Both the position numbers and the translations under genes were made by a program. Shown piece by piece: positions 23,561-36,178 of a DNA stretch of 64,000 bases (the first letter of the stretch is position 1; each line of letters starts with the position of its first letter). This stretch comes from Lagopus muta (Eukaryota > Chordata > Aves > Galliformes > Phasianidae), in NCBI RefSeq assembly GCF_023343835.1, contig NC_064443.1, forward strand, positions 5,642,001-5,706,000, in the 5' to 3' direction. Below the pieces are notes generated by a model that had not been told where the DNA came from, did no database searches, and saw only the letters and a list, made by a program, of their open reading frames with translations.

Positions 23561-26006
23561 TGTATAGGGAATGTAAGGCTCCATTCTCATGTTACTGTTA
23601 AAGTCTCAGTGCACTGCATTAGTAAAATCATTATGATTATTAATAACCATTCAGGTAGTAACAGTGCTGTAAGAAATAGTGAACTGTCTGAATTAGCAAT
23701 TAAGATACTTTGTTTGATTTGCAAAAAGAAAAGCCTCATTGTGTGTACACTGTTGGTTTACAGAGGAAGAGGTAACATAAATGATCATTGTGAGCCTTTT
23801 CACTTTGGAGCTTGTTGTTTAATATGTGCACATTGCTTTCTTTCTGCTCATGAAAATGCTGTGTGCCCAAATGAACAGCATACACAAGCAGGAATGTGCG
23901 AGGCAAGAGTGTATCCTTCCATGCCAGCATGCTGATTGAATTAAAGAATTTCATGAAGTGTGGCAGCAGGAGTGCTGATGAACTGCAGACATGTTTTTAG
24001 AGCTGGCTGCTTATGCTTGAGAACAATATTAAGAACTCCAAAAGCTTACCTTATTTTGACCTCAGAAAAGTAAATGTGACTGTCTGAAGGTTAACAGTCT
24101 ATAATGGTTATGTTCTGAACTGTGTGGTTGCAGTAATTCTATCTTATTTGTAAGTACCTGAGGTTTTTGATGTAATGGGTCTACAATGAGAAATAAAGCT
24201 GAGTCAGCAAATGAATACAATGAACTGCATTCAAAACAATTGCCATCTGTTTTTTTATATCCTTTCCTGTTAAAGCTGGAAGGCTGATTTTTTTATTTTT
24301 ATTTTTTTTTCCAAATGCTACGACAGAAATTAGGCATTCCTGTGTTTTAATGTGGCTGCTTTTATGTTGTTCACAACTGCAGAGTTATGTATGCTGTCTC
24401 ACTTTCATACTCCAAAGCTTCTTCAGATTATTTGCTGAAATGAAATATTTTCAGGATGCAGGCAAGACCAAACCTTTTATGCTTCCTTAGGGGTAAGCAG
24501 TCATTACTTAAGCCTTACTAAATTTTGTTTTAAATAACTATATATGTTGTAATTCTATTTGAATGATTTGTTATTGAGGTCAATTTTACCAAAGAAAAAG
24601 GGATGAGAGAGGGATGGCAAAGGGTAATAGTTACTGTTTGATGAAAAAGAAAAGAAGAACAAGTAGGGGAAAAAAAAAAAAGCTTTAATTCACACTATCT
24701 TTTCCCAGATAAGGACAAGGAAAACTTCAGCTCAAATGTGGACACCTACGAAGCGGTGGCAAGGTCAGTGCTTAGAAAGTTGGGCCTGATTTATTGTGCA
24801 TTTCTACAAGGGCAGCGTTTGGAGGGTTGGATTTGATTTAGTTTTTATCACTAAAGTACTGTCAGGAGAGGAAAAATAAAGCTACCATACTGTGGATGAG
24901 CTGAAATCAATAATGGTCACAGAGAAGAGGTATAGTTCTCATATTTTGAGTTTGTTTTCATTTTGAGGCATGTTCAAAGACCTTGAAATTTTCCACAGTA
25001 TGGAAAATTCAGCATCTCAGTAAAATAACTGTCTTTGAGATGTAGTGAGTTGATAGGATCTGCTTCCACACTGGACAGCAAAATGTAAGTACACCTTTCA
25101 GTCTACTTAGTATGGTCACAGCATTTTAGAAGCCTGTGTTCTGGAGGTGCATGGCATCCTGCTGGTGACCTATGGTATGGTTGATAGGGGGCACTTGGAA
25201 ATGTTGGTGTGCTTTTTTGTTTGTTTTTTGAGTTTTAGCAGTGGTTTAAAGAGTATATAGAGACTCATAGGTTTATTTTAGTTTGCAAATTCACAGTGGA
25301 GAGAAGAATAATGCCATTGCTCGCTCTTGAGCAGCAACTGTTATCTGTGCTGTCTGAAGGCAAAAGTGAGCCATACTTTAAGGCACAGGCAGGGAGAAGT
25401 CCCAGAGGCCATCAGAAAATGGTAGCTAGCAAAGGCTATTTTAGACTTAAAGTTGATTGTACCGATACTTAGAAATGTTCTGGTTTTTTGATTGCTTTTC
25501 ATTTTTCCCTTCTATTGTTGGCAGTAGCTCAGGTTCACCAAACTGGACTCCTGGTGTATCTGATACTTGTGGTTCTGGTTACATTTCATCTTTCTTCATC
25601 TGCTGTAGCTGTTTTGTAGTTCATCTACTTAAAAGGAGGTGGAAAAGATTTTGCAAATTAAGGGCTGGCTCAGTTCTTCCTTTGACTATCTGGAAGAATT
25701 CTACTGAGAATAAAACTGTACATCTGAAAAATATGTATGCTGCTTTCACAATGATACTTCCACTGCTTCTATGAAAATACTTTGCTTCTCTTTTGCACTC
25801 TATATGGGTAATTTTCAAGCTATTCTTTAGCAGAAGACAAGGAGGATCCAGTCTCTGTCATCAACCAGAAGTTGGGTTATTTTTGGTGACAGAATACTGC
25901 ACATGAAAGTTTCTTTGAACATATATGTGTGTTGCCAAGTATGCAGCATTCTGCTCTACTGAAACTGGGTTCCTGAATTGCATTGAGTCTGTTTCTTACA
26001 GGAAGA
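23561..26006. other. Intergenic, no gene seen
   Basis: AT-rich sequence with A/T runs near 24285-24312 and 24668-24681. A 105-codon open frame at 25457-25774 has hydrophobic and Cys-rich stretches but no recognisable domain and no clear splice context. It is treated as chance. Confidence 0.65.
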
Positions 26007-26615
26007 AATCATAGAATTGAGTTGGAAGAGACCTTTACAGGACATCTGGACCAACTCCTCTGCAATGAACGGGGACACCTACAACTCAGAGCCCCATCCA
26101 TCCTGACTTTGAGCATCTCAAGGGAAGGGGCAACTACCACCTTTCTGGGCAGCCTGTACCAGTGCCTCACTGCTCTTACTGTAAAAATTTTCTTCCTTAT
26201 ATCCAATCTAAATCTCTCCTCCTTTAGTTTGAAACCATTTCCCCTTGACCTGTCACAGCAGACCCTGCTAAAGAGTCCCCCCCTTCTTTCTTATAGCCCC
26301 TGTCTGGAGTCTGACAGGCTACTCTCAGTCTCCCTACTAGGCTCTAAAAAAGCCCCAGCTTTTTCAGCCTGTTCAAGTAGTGGAGGTGTTCCATCACTTA
26401 AATCATTTTTGTGGCCCTCGTCTGGGGCCACACTCCAACAGATCTATGTCTCTCCTGTACTGAGGACTCTGTCTGTACACAGTATTCCAGGTGAGCTCTC
26501 ACAAGGCAGAGCAGAGTGCCATCTCCCTTGCCCTGCTGGCCGCGCTTCTTTTCAAGATGATATGGTGGGCTTTCTGGGCTGTAAGGGCATGTTGCTAGCT
26601 TGTGTCCAGCTGGCA
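26007..26615 (-). mobile_element. CR1 retrotransposon fragment (about 0.6 kb)
   Basis: It begins with AATCATAGAATTGAGTTGGAAGAGACC, the reverse of a CR1 3' end, and continues opposite the C-terminal part of the CR1 reverse transcriptase ORF to about 26615 (GGCTTTCTGGGCTGTAAGG, then TTGTGTCCAGC). On the - strand, residues such as RHWYRLPRKVV are the usual CR1 C-terminal motif. It is broken by frameshifts. The long + strand frame across it is an antisense artefact. Confidence 0.93.
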
Positions 26616-29600
26616 GTTATAAAGGCTACCACAAAAATGACAGAAAAGGTAGGGAGTTGCAGTGATTGAGAAGTTGAAGTCTGACGACCAGAGAGGCTTT
26701 CTTCCATGAATAACTAACATACGGAGCCAAAGAGAGGCCACAAATTGTAGAAACAATTTGCTTTGCCAATGATCCTTAGAGGGGGGGAAGTTGTTCTGGC
26801 CCATCTAAATAGAACTCCTTTTATGCCTAATGAAATACAAATTTCAAGATGAAACTTCAGTGTTAAAAGATATTTAATTTATTTATACTTATTTGACTAT
26901 TTTCTCATGAATTATGGAGATGTCTCAAAGCTTCCCCTTCACAAACCTAAGCAGAAGTGACAAAACAGTGGTTCAATTTTGATTGCATACAAATTGTAGA
27001 GGAACTTATCTTTGCTATTGGTGTGTGTGTGTGCATATAATTATTTGGCACTGTGTGATGACTGTTCAGCCAGTTTTTACTGCAAACAAGGATTGTATTT
27101 TGTCACCAAGGCGATTTCCTTCACAGCAGTCCCAGGTCCAGCTTATGGCCATAAATCACTGATGTGTAACCAAACCACAGAATTTAGAGAATAGAGCCTT
27201 TTTTTTACCCCCAGATTTCAAGAGCTCTCCTTGTTTCTTATGAGTTCCAGGACCTGTGGTTGAAAATGGTGGCCATCACTTTCTCTTTGATTTCATCTTT
27301 GTGACAATATCTGATAGGGGAAGGGCTCCAAATTAAGTGTGTGATGGCTTGTGCTGTGGCTAATTATCTTTCCCATTTGTTACCTAGTAGAATTTTGTAA
27401 CACTGGGATTTAAAGTTTGTCAATTTTCACTATCTTTCCTCCTGAACTTGGACATTTCTGCCAAGGCCAACAATGAAACGAGCACATTAAAATAATAAAT
27501 CTCCAGTGAACAGACTAAGTTATTTACTTTGGATGAACAAGACTACATGTAAAACTGGGGAGTGTTTGGGGTTGATTGGTTACTGGAGGTGGGAGTGCTC
27601 TAAGAGTCAAATGCTTCTACAACAAGCTTTAGTTGTGGGAACATTTGAGTCTGAAACGTGAAAGAATGCAGACCTTTCAAAATATGGTATGTGAGAAAAA
27701 TGTATGATTTAGTGTTTCCATTTCCATAGAGGAAATAGCAGTACTTTGTTTCAACCAAATGATAAATTTCCTTTAGTCATATGATGAGGGAAATAAATAC
27801 CCTCTTATTTCTCTCATAGCAGCTAAGAGAAAAGTTTAGGTATCTTAAAAATAACCTGCTAATAGAAGGACTTGGTTATATTAGTCATTAATCAGAGGAT
27901 TACATTTTCCCTCTTTTTAGAGAAGACTGCTCTAAAAAATAAATAGAACTGTTAATCAGAACTTGAGATGGGATTCTGCGGTCATTTGCACTGTCAGACC
28001 AGTTGTAAGCATTACTGCTTCTTGGAAAAGCTATGGTTGTTTGTTGAATAACAATAATAGTAATAATAGGATTGCAGTGCTTTGCTAAGGCTGTGTTTTG
28101 GTATATGGTCTTTGGTAGCACATTTTCTGCAATGTATGTTCTTCAGTATGTCATACAGCTTCCAATTGTGTATTGTAGGGAAACATGGACAGAAAAACCT
28201 CTATGCTGCATCTGGGTATTTCTTAGAGTTCTAAGTGTAGGATTGAAAACTGATAGAACTAGGAAGGGCTTTTGTGTGTCTTGGGAAATAGTGTTGAAAC
28301 ATAACTAGGTGCAATAATTACATGTGGCTAAACATCAGTAATAATCATTGCTACCTTTATGCCTCTCTTGTTTATTTTTTTGCTACTTAATCCTAAGAAC
28401 AGGAAGGTTTTCTGAAACTGCATTAGATGTCAGAACTTTGTAGGGAGGAAGTGAACTGAATTTGTAGGTTACTGAGCTACCTGATGCCTAAGATGGCTTA
28501 ATCTTAGTGTACTGTGAGGAGTGGGATCTGCAGTGCTGATTTCCTCAGAAATGGAAGTAGTTGTTTGAGAGCTGGAAGAAGATTCATGCTTGTTGTGACT
28601 CTGTCTGGAATGAGCATGGCTGGCTTCTGGCAGCTTTCTCTTATGGTATTGCACAATGGAATTCAGTTTGAGTTTGGGAGACTTAATTATGTGATGTTGA
28701 AGCAGTTGTACAGTTATACTATTTCCAGTGACACAATTTAAAACCTGCTTCCACAAAATTATACATCAGTGGGATGATCATTGCAATTAAAGTCAAGAAT
28801 GTCCTTGTATGTGTTGTGGCAGAGTCAGAATTCTGTTTGATGGAGCCTGGCAGAGGCATGTGGTCTTGAATTAGTATCCTTTCGTAACAGATTTGTTGCA
28901 GGTCTCTTAAATGTGCAGAAAAACATGAGGTATGTTATTGAAATTTAAACCTTTATTGCATTTATAAATAAGCATTCTTCAGTAATAATATTTTTAAAAG
29001 TATGCAGTTCAACAAGCTTTGAGCTACTGTATAAATCTCTTCATAAGCTGCTTCTTGGTCTACTTCTCATTATGTACCATAATTGTGTGGCCTGGTTTGC
29101 TTCCAGTAAATTGCCTCTCTGGCCCAGTGGCAGCCCTACCACTGTCTCTTATTCAACCTCTCTTCACAGGAAGAGTCCGAAAAAGCATGGTAAGGGGAGA
29201 GATGACCAGTGGCTACCATACACTCATGGGGAACCCAGCTGCCCAGATGGGTTGTGTAGTCCTGCAGAGGAAAATCCTGTGCCTTGAAGAGAACGTATAC
29301 CAATTACCCCTTTGGTAGCTCTATTAAAATATGTCTTTCTCATGTGCACGCAGTTATATTTTAACCCTCCAGTCTATCTTTGGTAAGTTACTTGCTTGTT
29401 GCAGAAGGCCTAGTGGTTTTGTATTTTAACTGGAAGAAATGTCTATTGAATGTGTGTTGAATTTGGAAATCTGATTTGGCTCAATTAAAATGTGATTAAG
29501 CTTTCTGTCTCCATTGTAGAAGCTGTTAGTGCTCTGGAGAAACATTAAATGTTGAAGGCTGGCCTGCTGGTTTTGGCTGAAATAGAGAGAAATATGCAAC

Positions 29601-32600
29601 GCTCTGAGAAATTCCAGGACTCCCACTAGGTCAAAAATTTTCTCTCAACTGTAGCATTTCATCAAGTTCCCCTGGTAACATGTCTCAATGTATCACAATC
29701 ATGATTGCTTGGAAATCCACCAGCTCTGCAATGAGCTGAGAATATTTATTGCAAGTGCTAGATGGCATTCTCTTAGTAGAGATCTGGTTAGTTATTTCCA
29801 TACATCCCAGTTTCAGAGTGAATGTTTCATTTATCTTGCTGTATGTTACATGCTTTGGATTAGACAAATTCAGTTATGAGTATGTATCTGCTATATATAT
29901 ATATATATATATGTAATTAGTTATTATTAATTAACCAGTCTGAACATTTAAATCCAAGCTAAATTACAAGTTAACAATACTTTGAGAAGCTCTTGGCGTA
30001 ATTCAAAACACTGTGGAGATCTTCAAAACCCCTGTGTTAGTCACCTTGTTATAAGCAGACTAATTGGGAACTCAGTGATACCGGCTTGTTTCAGCACATC
30101 TAATTTTTACAAGACCCACTTCAAGCTGATCTTTTTATGGAATGTGATTTTTAATTTTCTTTTCCCAGGTAAAAATAAAGAAAGCTTTACTTGAGGTTTG
30201 TGGTGCACCTGTTCTCTGCTCTGAAGCTGGCTGACAGCATAGCTGAAATCTCACAGCAGACATTTCCTGGCTTTGGTACAGTGTTTTCGAGCAAGCTGCT
30301 AAAAGTGGTCTAGCAAGTTGTTATTTCAGGAATCATTTTCAACTGAAGGAACAATGTGATTTGCATAAAGAACCAAGAAACTCTTCTTTTGTTGCCCTCT
30401 GGTCTAAAGATGTCATTAATATAGTAAGTCTGTAGTAAGATGAGCTGGTTATTTCCAATGGAGTCAGAGTATGTTTAGTATTTTTTGACTCTGTGATGTG
30501 CTGAGTCTCCTAGACCCTTATTCTAGGATGCATGTTTCAAGACCATTTCATGAGTCTTCACAGTGACCTGATGTACTGTTTCTTCATGAGAAACTTGGGA
30601 AGCAGAGGTGGCATATTTCATATTGTGGGCCTCCCAGCATCATCTCCACGTGGTCCCATATGGTAAAGGGCTATCAGTTTTCTTTTCAATACCCTGCCTG
30701 TTCTGTTCTTATAGAAGCACTCACTATAGTGTTCAGAGATGGTTTTTGATTTCATGGCTTCTTAAAAAATACAAAAGGTCCTAAACGTAGCTAATAGGAC
30801 ATCAATAAATGTTAACTGGGACCTAATGTTTGGGCATCTTGGGCCTGTTTAGTTCCTGTTAAGTCATGTGTGAGGCATCGTAGTGATGCTGTGGAACTCA
30901 TGCAGAGGGAGCTGCCAGAAGTTGTGCCATGAGGATCTGTGTGACAAGGAGCATCCTGCTGGGCTCATGGCTCTGTCCAGTGCTATAACCACTAGGGGAC
31001 ACTGCCTCATTGTTACTGGGGAAATTAATCATTACAAGTTTAATGCCAAATTGCAGAGGTTTTCCTCCTGCTGGCTTAAGTTAATCTCAGATACTATCAG
31101 ATACTATTTATTTGTTTTGTGCCCTAACTATTTACAGTGCTGCCATATGCTCAGGTTCTACTTTAAGAGCTGAATCGATGCCCAGAGAAAGGCAGCTCTG
31201 CTGCTCTTCCCCAGGTGAAAACAAATGCCTTGTCTTACTGCTCTGTGTCTCTGAAAAAGTGTCTTTGGGGGCACAGCTTTGCTTCCTTTGGGAAGGAAGA
31301 AGGTACAATTTTTGTTCTTCTGTCTTCATCGCAGACAACTTTAACAGCTTCCAAACTAGGCTGTCTGGCAAATAGTGTTTGGTGGTTTTTTTTTTTTTCT
31401 GAATCTGAGCCAAATGGGAATACAGAGACATTTCAGGGAAAACTGACAGAATTTGCTGCTCCTTTCATTGACTCCAGTAATTATAAACTGATCCCATGGT
31501 AGCAGCAGGACTGCATCTAGACTTTAAACACCACGATTACGTTCAAATAACTGCTCCAACAATGAGGAATATCTCAAAAAGTAGTAAAAATTCTTGTGTT
31601 CAATCCTACAGCTCATTCCTGTTGTACCAAGAACTTACCGAGTTTGTACGTCTTTCCTCATGAATCAGATAAATGCATCTCCTCCACGAGCTGCCTATTT
31701 TCTTGTATACTGTGCATCACTTCCCCTGCAGATTGGAAAGAGGTAATTTGCTGGTTAAATTACAGAGCTGGCTCCGTTATGTTGTCATGAATCACTGAGA
31801 TGTCTAAGATTGAATTCAGCTCTGATAAAGTGGTGTTATAGCAGTGAGGAAATATGATGGTCTGGAAGTATTCATCAGTCAATTCCTATGCTGTGTCAAT
31901 ACTGGTATGCCCATGTGCATTGTATAGGAACTGCTTACATTTATCTGCAATGCATCTTGCTGATTCTCAGCATCTCCCTCTGTACAAGATCTCCAAAATG
32001 TTCACTTTATGTGGAAAATCTTGTATTTTATTAATAATGGTGATGCAAAGAACCTAAAAGAGGAGCCTAGAAGGAAAAAATAGAATTTTGTCCTCTATAA
32101 ATGACTCTTACAGTCCAGATGTGCATACAGAGCTCGATCAGTTCTATACAGCTGGAGATCCAAACCAGCTGCATAAGCAATGAAAAATGTAAATAGTTTG
32201 TGCTCACATTATTAGGAGAGCACTTGGGTTTGTCTCTAAGACTTGCTATAGGACTGCATCAAATTCTCTTCTGTGTTACATCGAATAATGTGATGGGGTT
32301 TTTTTGTTGTTGTTGTGAGGTCAGTACTCTCTGCAGTTTGACCTCTAGTTATACCTCCCAGGCCTGCTCACACAAACTGGTGTTTTTGTCTTGAATCAGC
32401 TCTTCTCTCTGGGGGTGTCGCTTCCGGAGTTAGCACAGCCCCCAGCTGCTAATACGATCTCTGCAGTTTGACTAATATGTAGTGCTGTATCTTCTTCCAT
32501 TTCAGTGGGGCTAATGTTAAAGGAGTGAGCCTGAATGCAGCGAACTCAGTGAAATCTGTGGTGAAAGCAGCCATAATCGAATGTTTGTTAGATTCTGCAT

Positions 32601-33182
32601 ATGTTCATAGAATTAATAATAACATAATAATAGAAAAGAAGTCATTAAGCAGCCCAGCTCAGTACAACTGGGTAGACGAGCTGTAAGACCTCACCATGCC
32701 ACACCTGGAGCAGATCATCTAGTAAGGAAGATGTTGGCTGCACTGTGGGACTGGGCTGGGGTAGGCTGGGCTGCTGGGGGTTGAGCCCTGGCTTGGTGTC
32801 TGACACACCTGGTGGAGAAAGGATGGGCCTTCATTGGGATCTGTTGCTTTCTGCTGTCAAAGCAGTTCTGCTGCTCGTGGTGATTAATTTTCTGTATCAT
32901 TTAGAGGGCTCTTCTTTCCCTTTGGATTAAGGACAGCTGTAATTCTCTCCAGGACTGTGATTGTCTTGTGTGTCTAACTGAGGGATGCCCGTGTGCTGCC
33001 AGGGAGCAAGCCAGATCTATGCAGTGTGTGAGTGAAAGCCAGGTACGCTATGCTATACGTGGCAAGATGTTATAAAGCAATTTTTAATTATCTTGCCATT
33101 TAGAAGCAGAATATTTTTATATTGTACTCACTATTGAAATCATGGAATATCTTTTTCAACTGCAGTGCTGCTACCAGCCATT
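26616..33182. other. Intergenic, no gene seen
   Basis: About 6.6 kb of AT-rich sequence. I see a short GT run (27020-27033), a (TA)n run at 29892-29912, a T-run at 31389-31400, and CTGGGCTGGG-type G-rich words near 32750-32790. No exon of a known family was recognised on either strand. Confidence 0.65.
29892..29912. repeat. (TA)n microsatellite
   Basis: Twenty-one nt of uninterrupted alternating T and A, about 10.5 dinucleotide units. It is a likely length-variable marker. Confidence 0.95.
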
Positions 33183-34419
33183 TCATAGAATAGAATGGCT
33201 TGGGTTGGAAGAGACCTCAGGATCATGAAGTTCCAACCCCCCTGCCACAGGTAGGATTGCTAGTCATTAGATCAACACTAGATCAGATTGCCCAGGGCAA
33301 TGTCCAACCTGGCCTTGAACACCTCCAGGGATGGGGTATCCACAACCTCTATGGGCAGCCTGTTAAGCACCTCATCACTCTCAGTAAAGAACTTCCCACT
33401 AACATCCAATCTAAATCTCCCTTCCTGTAGTTTAAAACTATTCCCCCTTGTCCTATCTCTATCTACCAGCATAAAAAGTTGACTTCCCTCCTGTTTATAA
33501 ACTCCCTTTAAAAATTGTAAGGCTGCAATGAGGTCTTCCCGCAGCCTTCCCTTCTTCAGGCTGAACAGTCCCAGCTCTTTCAACCTATCTGTATAGGAGA
33601 GGTGCTCCAGCCCTCTGAGCATCTTTGTAGCCCTGCTCTGGACCCTCTTCAAAAACTTCACATCTTTCCTGGGGGCCCCAAACCAGGGTGTAATACTCCA
33701 GATGAGTCTCATGAGGGCAGAGGAGAAGGGGGCAATCACCTCCCTCTCCTCTTCTGACGGAATCTGGGATACAATCAGCCTTCCAGGCTGCAAGTGCACA
33801 CTGCTGGCTCATGTTCAGTTTTTCATCAATTAAGATCCCTTGGTCCTTCTCAGCAGGGCTGCTCTCCAGTTCTTCTCCCATTTTGTATACATATCTGGGA
33901 TTATCTCAACCTGTGTGCAGAACCTTGCACTTTGCTTGAACCTCTTTAGATTCATGTGGGGTCACCTTTTAGGTTTATCAAGGTTCCTCTGGATGGCATC
34001 CTCTCCTTCTGCTGCATCAACTGCACCACTCAGCTTGAGGTCATCAGCAAACTTGCTGAGAGTGCACACTCAATCCCATCATCTGTGTCATTGATAAAGA
34101 TCTTAAAGGTCCCAAGACAGATCCATTGGATACACTGCTTGTCACTGGCTTCCACCTGGATAGAGCCATCGATCACCACCTTCTGACTGCAATATTCCAA
34201 CCAATTCCTTATGCATCGAAAAGTCCCTCCTTCAAATCCATATCTGTCCCACATAGAGCCAAGATTTGGTGGGGGATCATGTCAGAGACCATGCAAAATT
34301 CCAGGTGGATGACATCAGTTGCCTTCCCTTTGCCCACCAATGCTGTTACTCCATCATAGAACACCACTGGATTGGTCAGGCCCAATCTTCCCTTGGTGAA
34401 GCCTATTGTCACAAGTTAC
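33183..34419 (-). mobile_element. CR1 retrotransposon, 5'-truncated, with RT remnants (about 1.24 kb)
   Basis: This is the largest CR1 copy in the window. On the - strand it carries, in order, [17 protein letters not shown] (fingers/palm of the reverse transcriptase), a frame with NWLEYCSQKVVIDGS, KIFINDTDDGIEC, the catalytic FADD motif reachable only after a frameshift, IDEKLNMSQQCALAA, and the C-terminal segment KRVQSRATKMLRGLEHLSYT through LGLFSLKKGRLREDLI and NRLPIEVVDTPSLEVFK. The last 173 codons (33278-33799) are still open. The left end is the CR1 tail (CATAGAATAGAATGG). Frameshifts and 5' truncation make it non-functional. Confidence 0.96.
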
Positions 34420-34423
34420 GTGC

Positions 34424-34441
34424 TCATAATTTAAATTATGA
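34424..34441. repeat. 18-bp perfect AT-rich palindrome at CR1 junction
   Basis: TCATAATTTAAATTATGA is its own reverse complement. It lies about five bases beyond the point where CR1 similarity stops, and a second short palindrome (ACATATGT, 34441-34448) abuts it. It may mark the 5' truncation or target site of the CR1 insertion; that role is inferred. Confidence 0.8.
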
Positions 34442-36152
34442 CATATGTATCACAGATCATCCAAGTTCTATTTAATGTTTTTGTTCTTGAAGCAGATAGC
34501 ATCACTGGCTAATAGCCGTTGTTTCAACAAAGGCTGAATTAAATTCTTTTCTGCTTGTGGCTGTAAGCTGGAATCAGCTCAGTGTCTCACCAACTGCCAT
34601 GAATGACATGTGCTGCAAGTGCTTCAGATGTTGCCTGACAGCTCCACCTTCAACCACATCCCTTTCCTTCCAGAGGTCAGAGCTGCAGCTTCCCTGTGGC
34701 CTCTATGCTTGGCATTTGTTCAAATCCGTGAATCAACCACAGGCATTCCTGGCCCAGCTCCTGCATTGCCTGTATTCATGGCCCTCGGTTCTCTGTAAGC
34801 ACCAGGCCAGCAGTGAGTATGCAACCTCACCAAGAGGCACATGAGACTCAGGTTTGGGTATACGCTACTGGATTCTGCTTAAACTTCACTCTCTGTCAAA
34901 TGAACATTAATGACAGCAGAGCCTCCTGCTACACGTGGTGCCTGCCCTTGGTGGTGCCACACTGCATCCTCAGCTTCCAGCACTGCTGCTAACTCCTCTC
35001 TTGTTTTGTCCTGAGATCAATAAAAGCCATCCATTCATGAAGGACTTGAGCCTCAACGAGTGAATAGCTGCCAAGTAGCCAAACCCATGAGTCTTGACTT
35101 CTTGTCTCTCTCCAGCAGTAGTACCACATGTTGGATGTACTTGGCCTCAACCCCAATGGCTGTAGGTGCTTGGGGAGCTCAGCAGGGGAGCAGGGTGGGC
35201 AAACCAGCAGAACCTGAGCCAGGTGCTTCAGAAGAGCTGTTGGAGAAAGTGCTGACATTTCACTCCTGACAGCTTCGTACCTGGAGCCAGATCTTAGCAT
35301 GGTGTAACTTCCACTGCCAAAAATTTTGGCATTGATTTGATGTATGGGAGTAATTCAAAGTAGGTGGAGATGGTGAGAGGAATGAACCCAGATGAATTTT
35401 AAAATGCTTTTCAGTGAAATTTTGCTATAGAGCCAGATGATCTGGAGAGATCAAGCTCTGATGATTAAATTCCATGTTTAAATAAGTAAACATATTAGAA
35501 TCCTTTAGCATTAAATCATGGTGACATTATATTAGGCCCTGAAAAGACAATTGAAAAATTACTCATTTAGCAATATTCTAGAGATTATTTTATGTGCCTG
35601 CCTTTAATATCCTCTGACATGTACTTTTAAAGTGATTTATCCCTGCGTTCATAGATGCCTTCTTTGCTTGGAATACAGCAGAACCAGGTCTTTGATATTG
35701 AGATCAGCATAATTGTTCTTGGAATTTTTCTCTGGATGAAACTTTTGGCACTGATGATACTTGATGTGAAACAACCCTGTATCTGGATCTCATTCATTAC
35801 AGATCTTGAAAAGAAATGTCTTGGCTTCCAGATAGGGACATGGAACTCTTTAAATGATAAATTTGAACTATAAATGTGCATGTACATTTCAATATGCATT
35901 CCTTAAATACGCAGAGCTTATGTAAGCATCAGAGTTGTATGTTATAGGTAAGTGAAAATTTCAATATTTTGCAGGCAATGGAATACGCACCCTTGTATTA
36001 AGCTGGGTTTATATAGGGTAATATTTGGCAAATATATTTCCTTGAATTCTGTTTTGGTTATGAATAAAAATCAAAAGTGTTTCTGTGCATTCAGTTCTGT
36101 CAGCTCGTTTCTGCTGTTTTTCTTGTGTTTTGTACTGGGGTGTCCAGCAGTT

Positions 36153-36178
36153 GTACTGGGTTCAGCAGTACCCAGTAC
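36153..36178. repeat. Hairpin with perfect 9-bp stem
   Basis: GTACTGGGT (36153-36161) and ACCCAGTAC (36170-36178) flank an 8-nt loop. The word GTACTGGGTTGTACT recurs near 36522. The role is unknown. Confidence 0.8.

Noticed and set aside
25983-26669. 228-codon + strand open frame, the longest in the window
   Set aside because: It lies across a CR1 fragment and reads the strand opposite to the CR1 ORF; antisense artefact.
34480-35310. Possible LTR or retrogene around the AATAAAA word near 35018
   Set aside because: No TATA-like partner, no terminal TG/CA borders and no coding similarity could be found.
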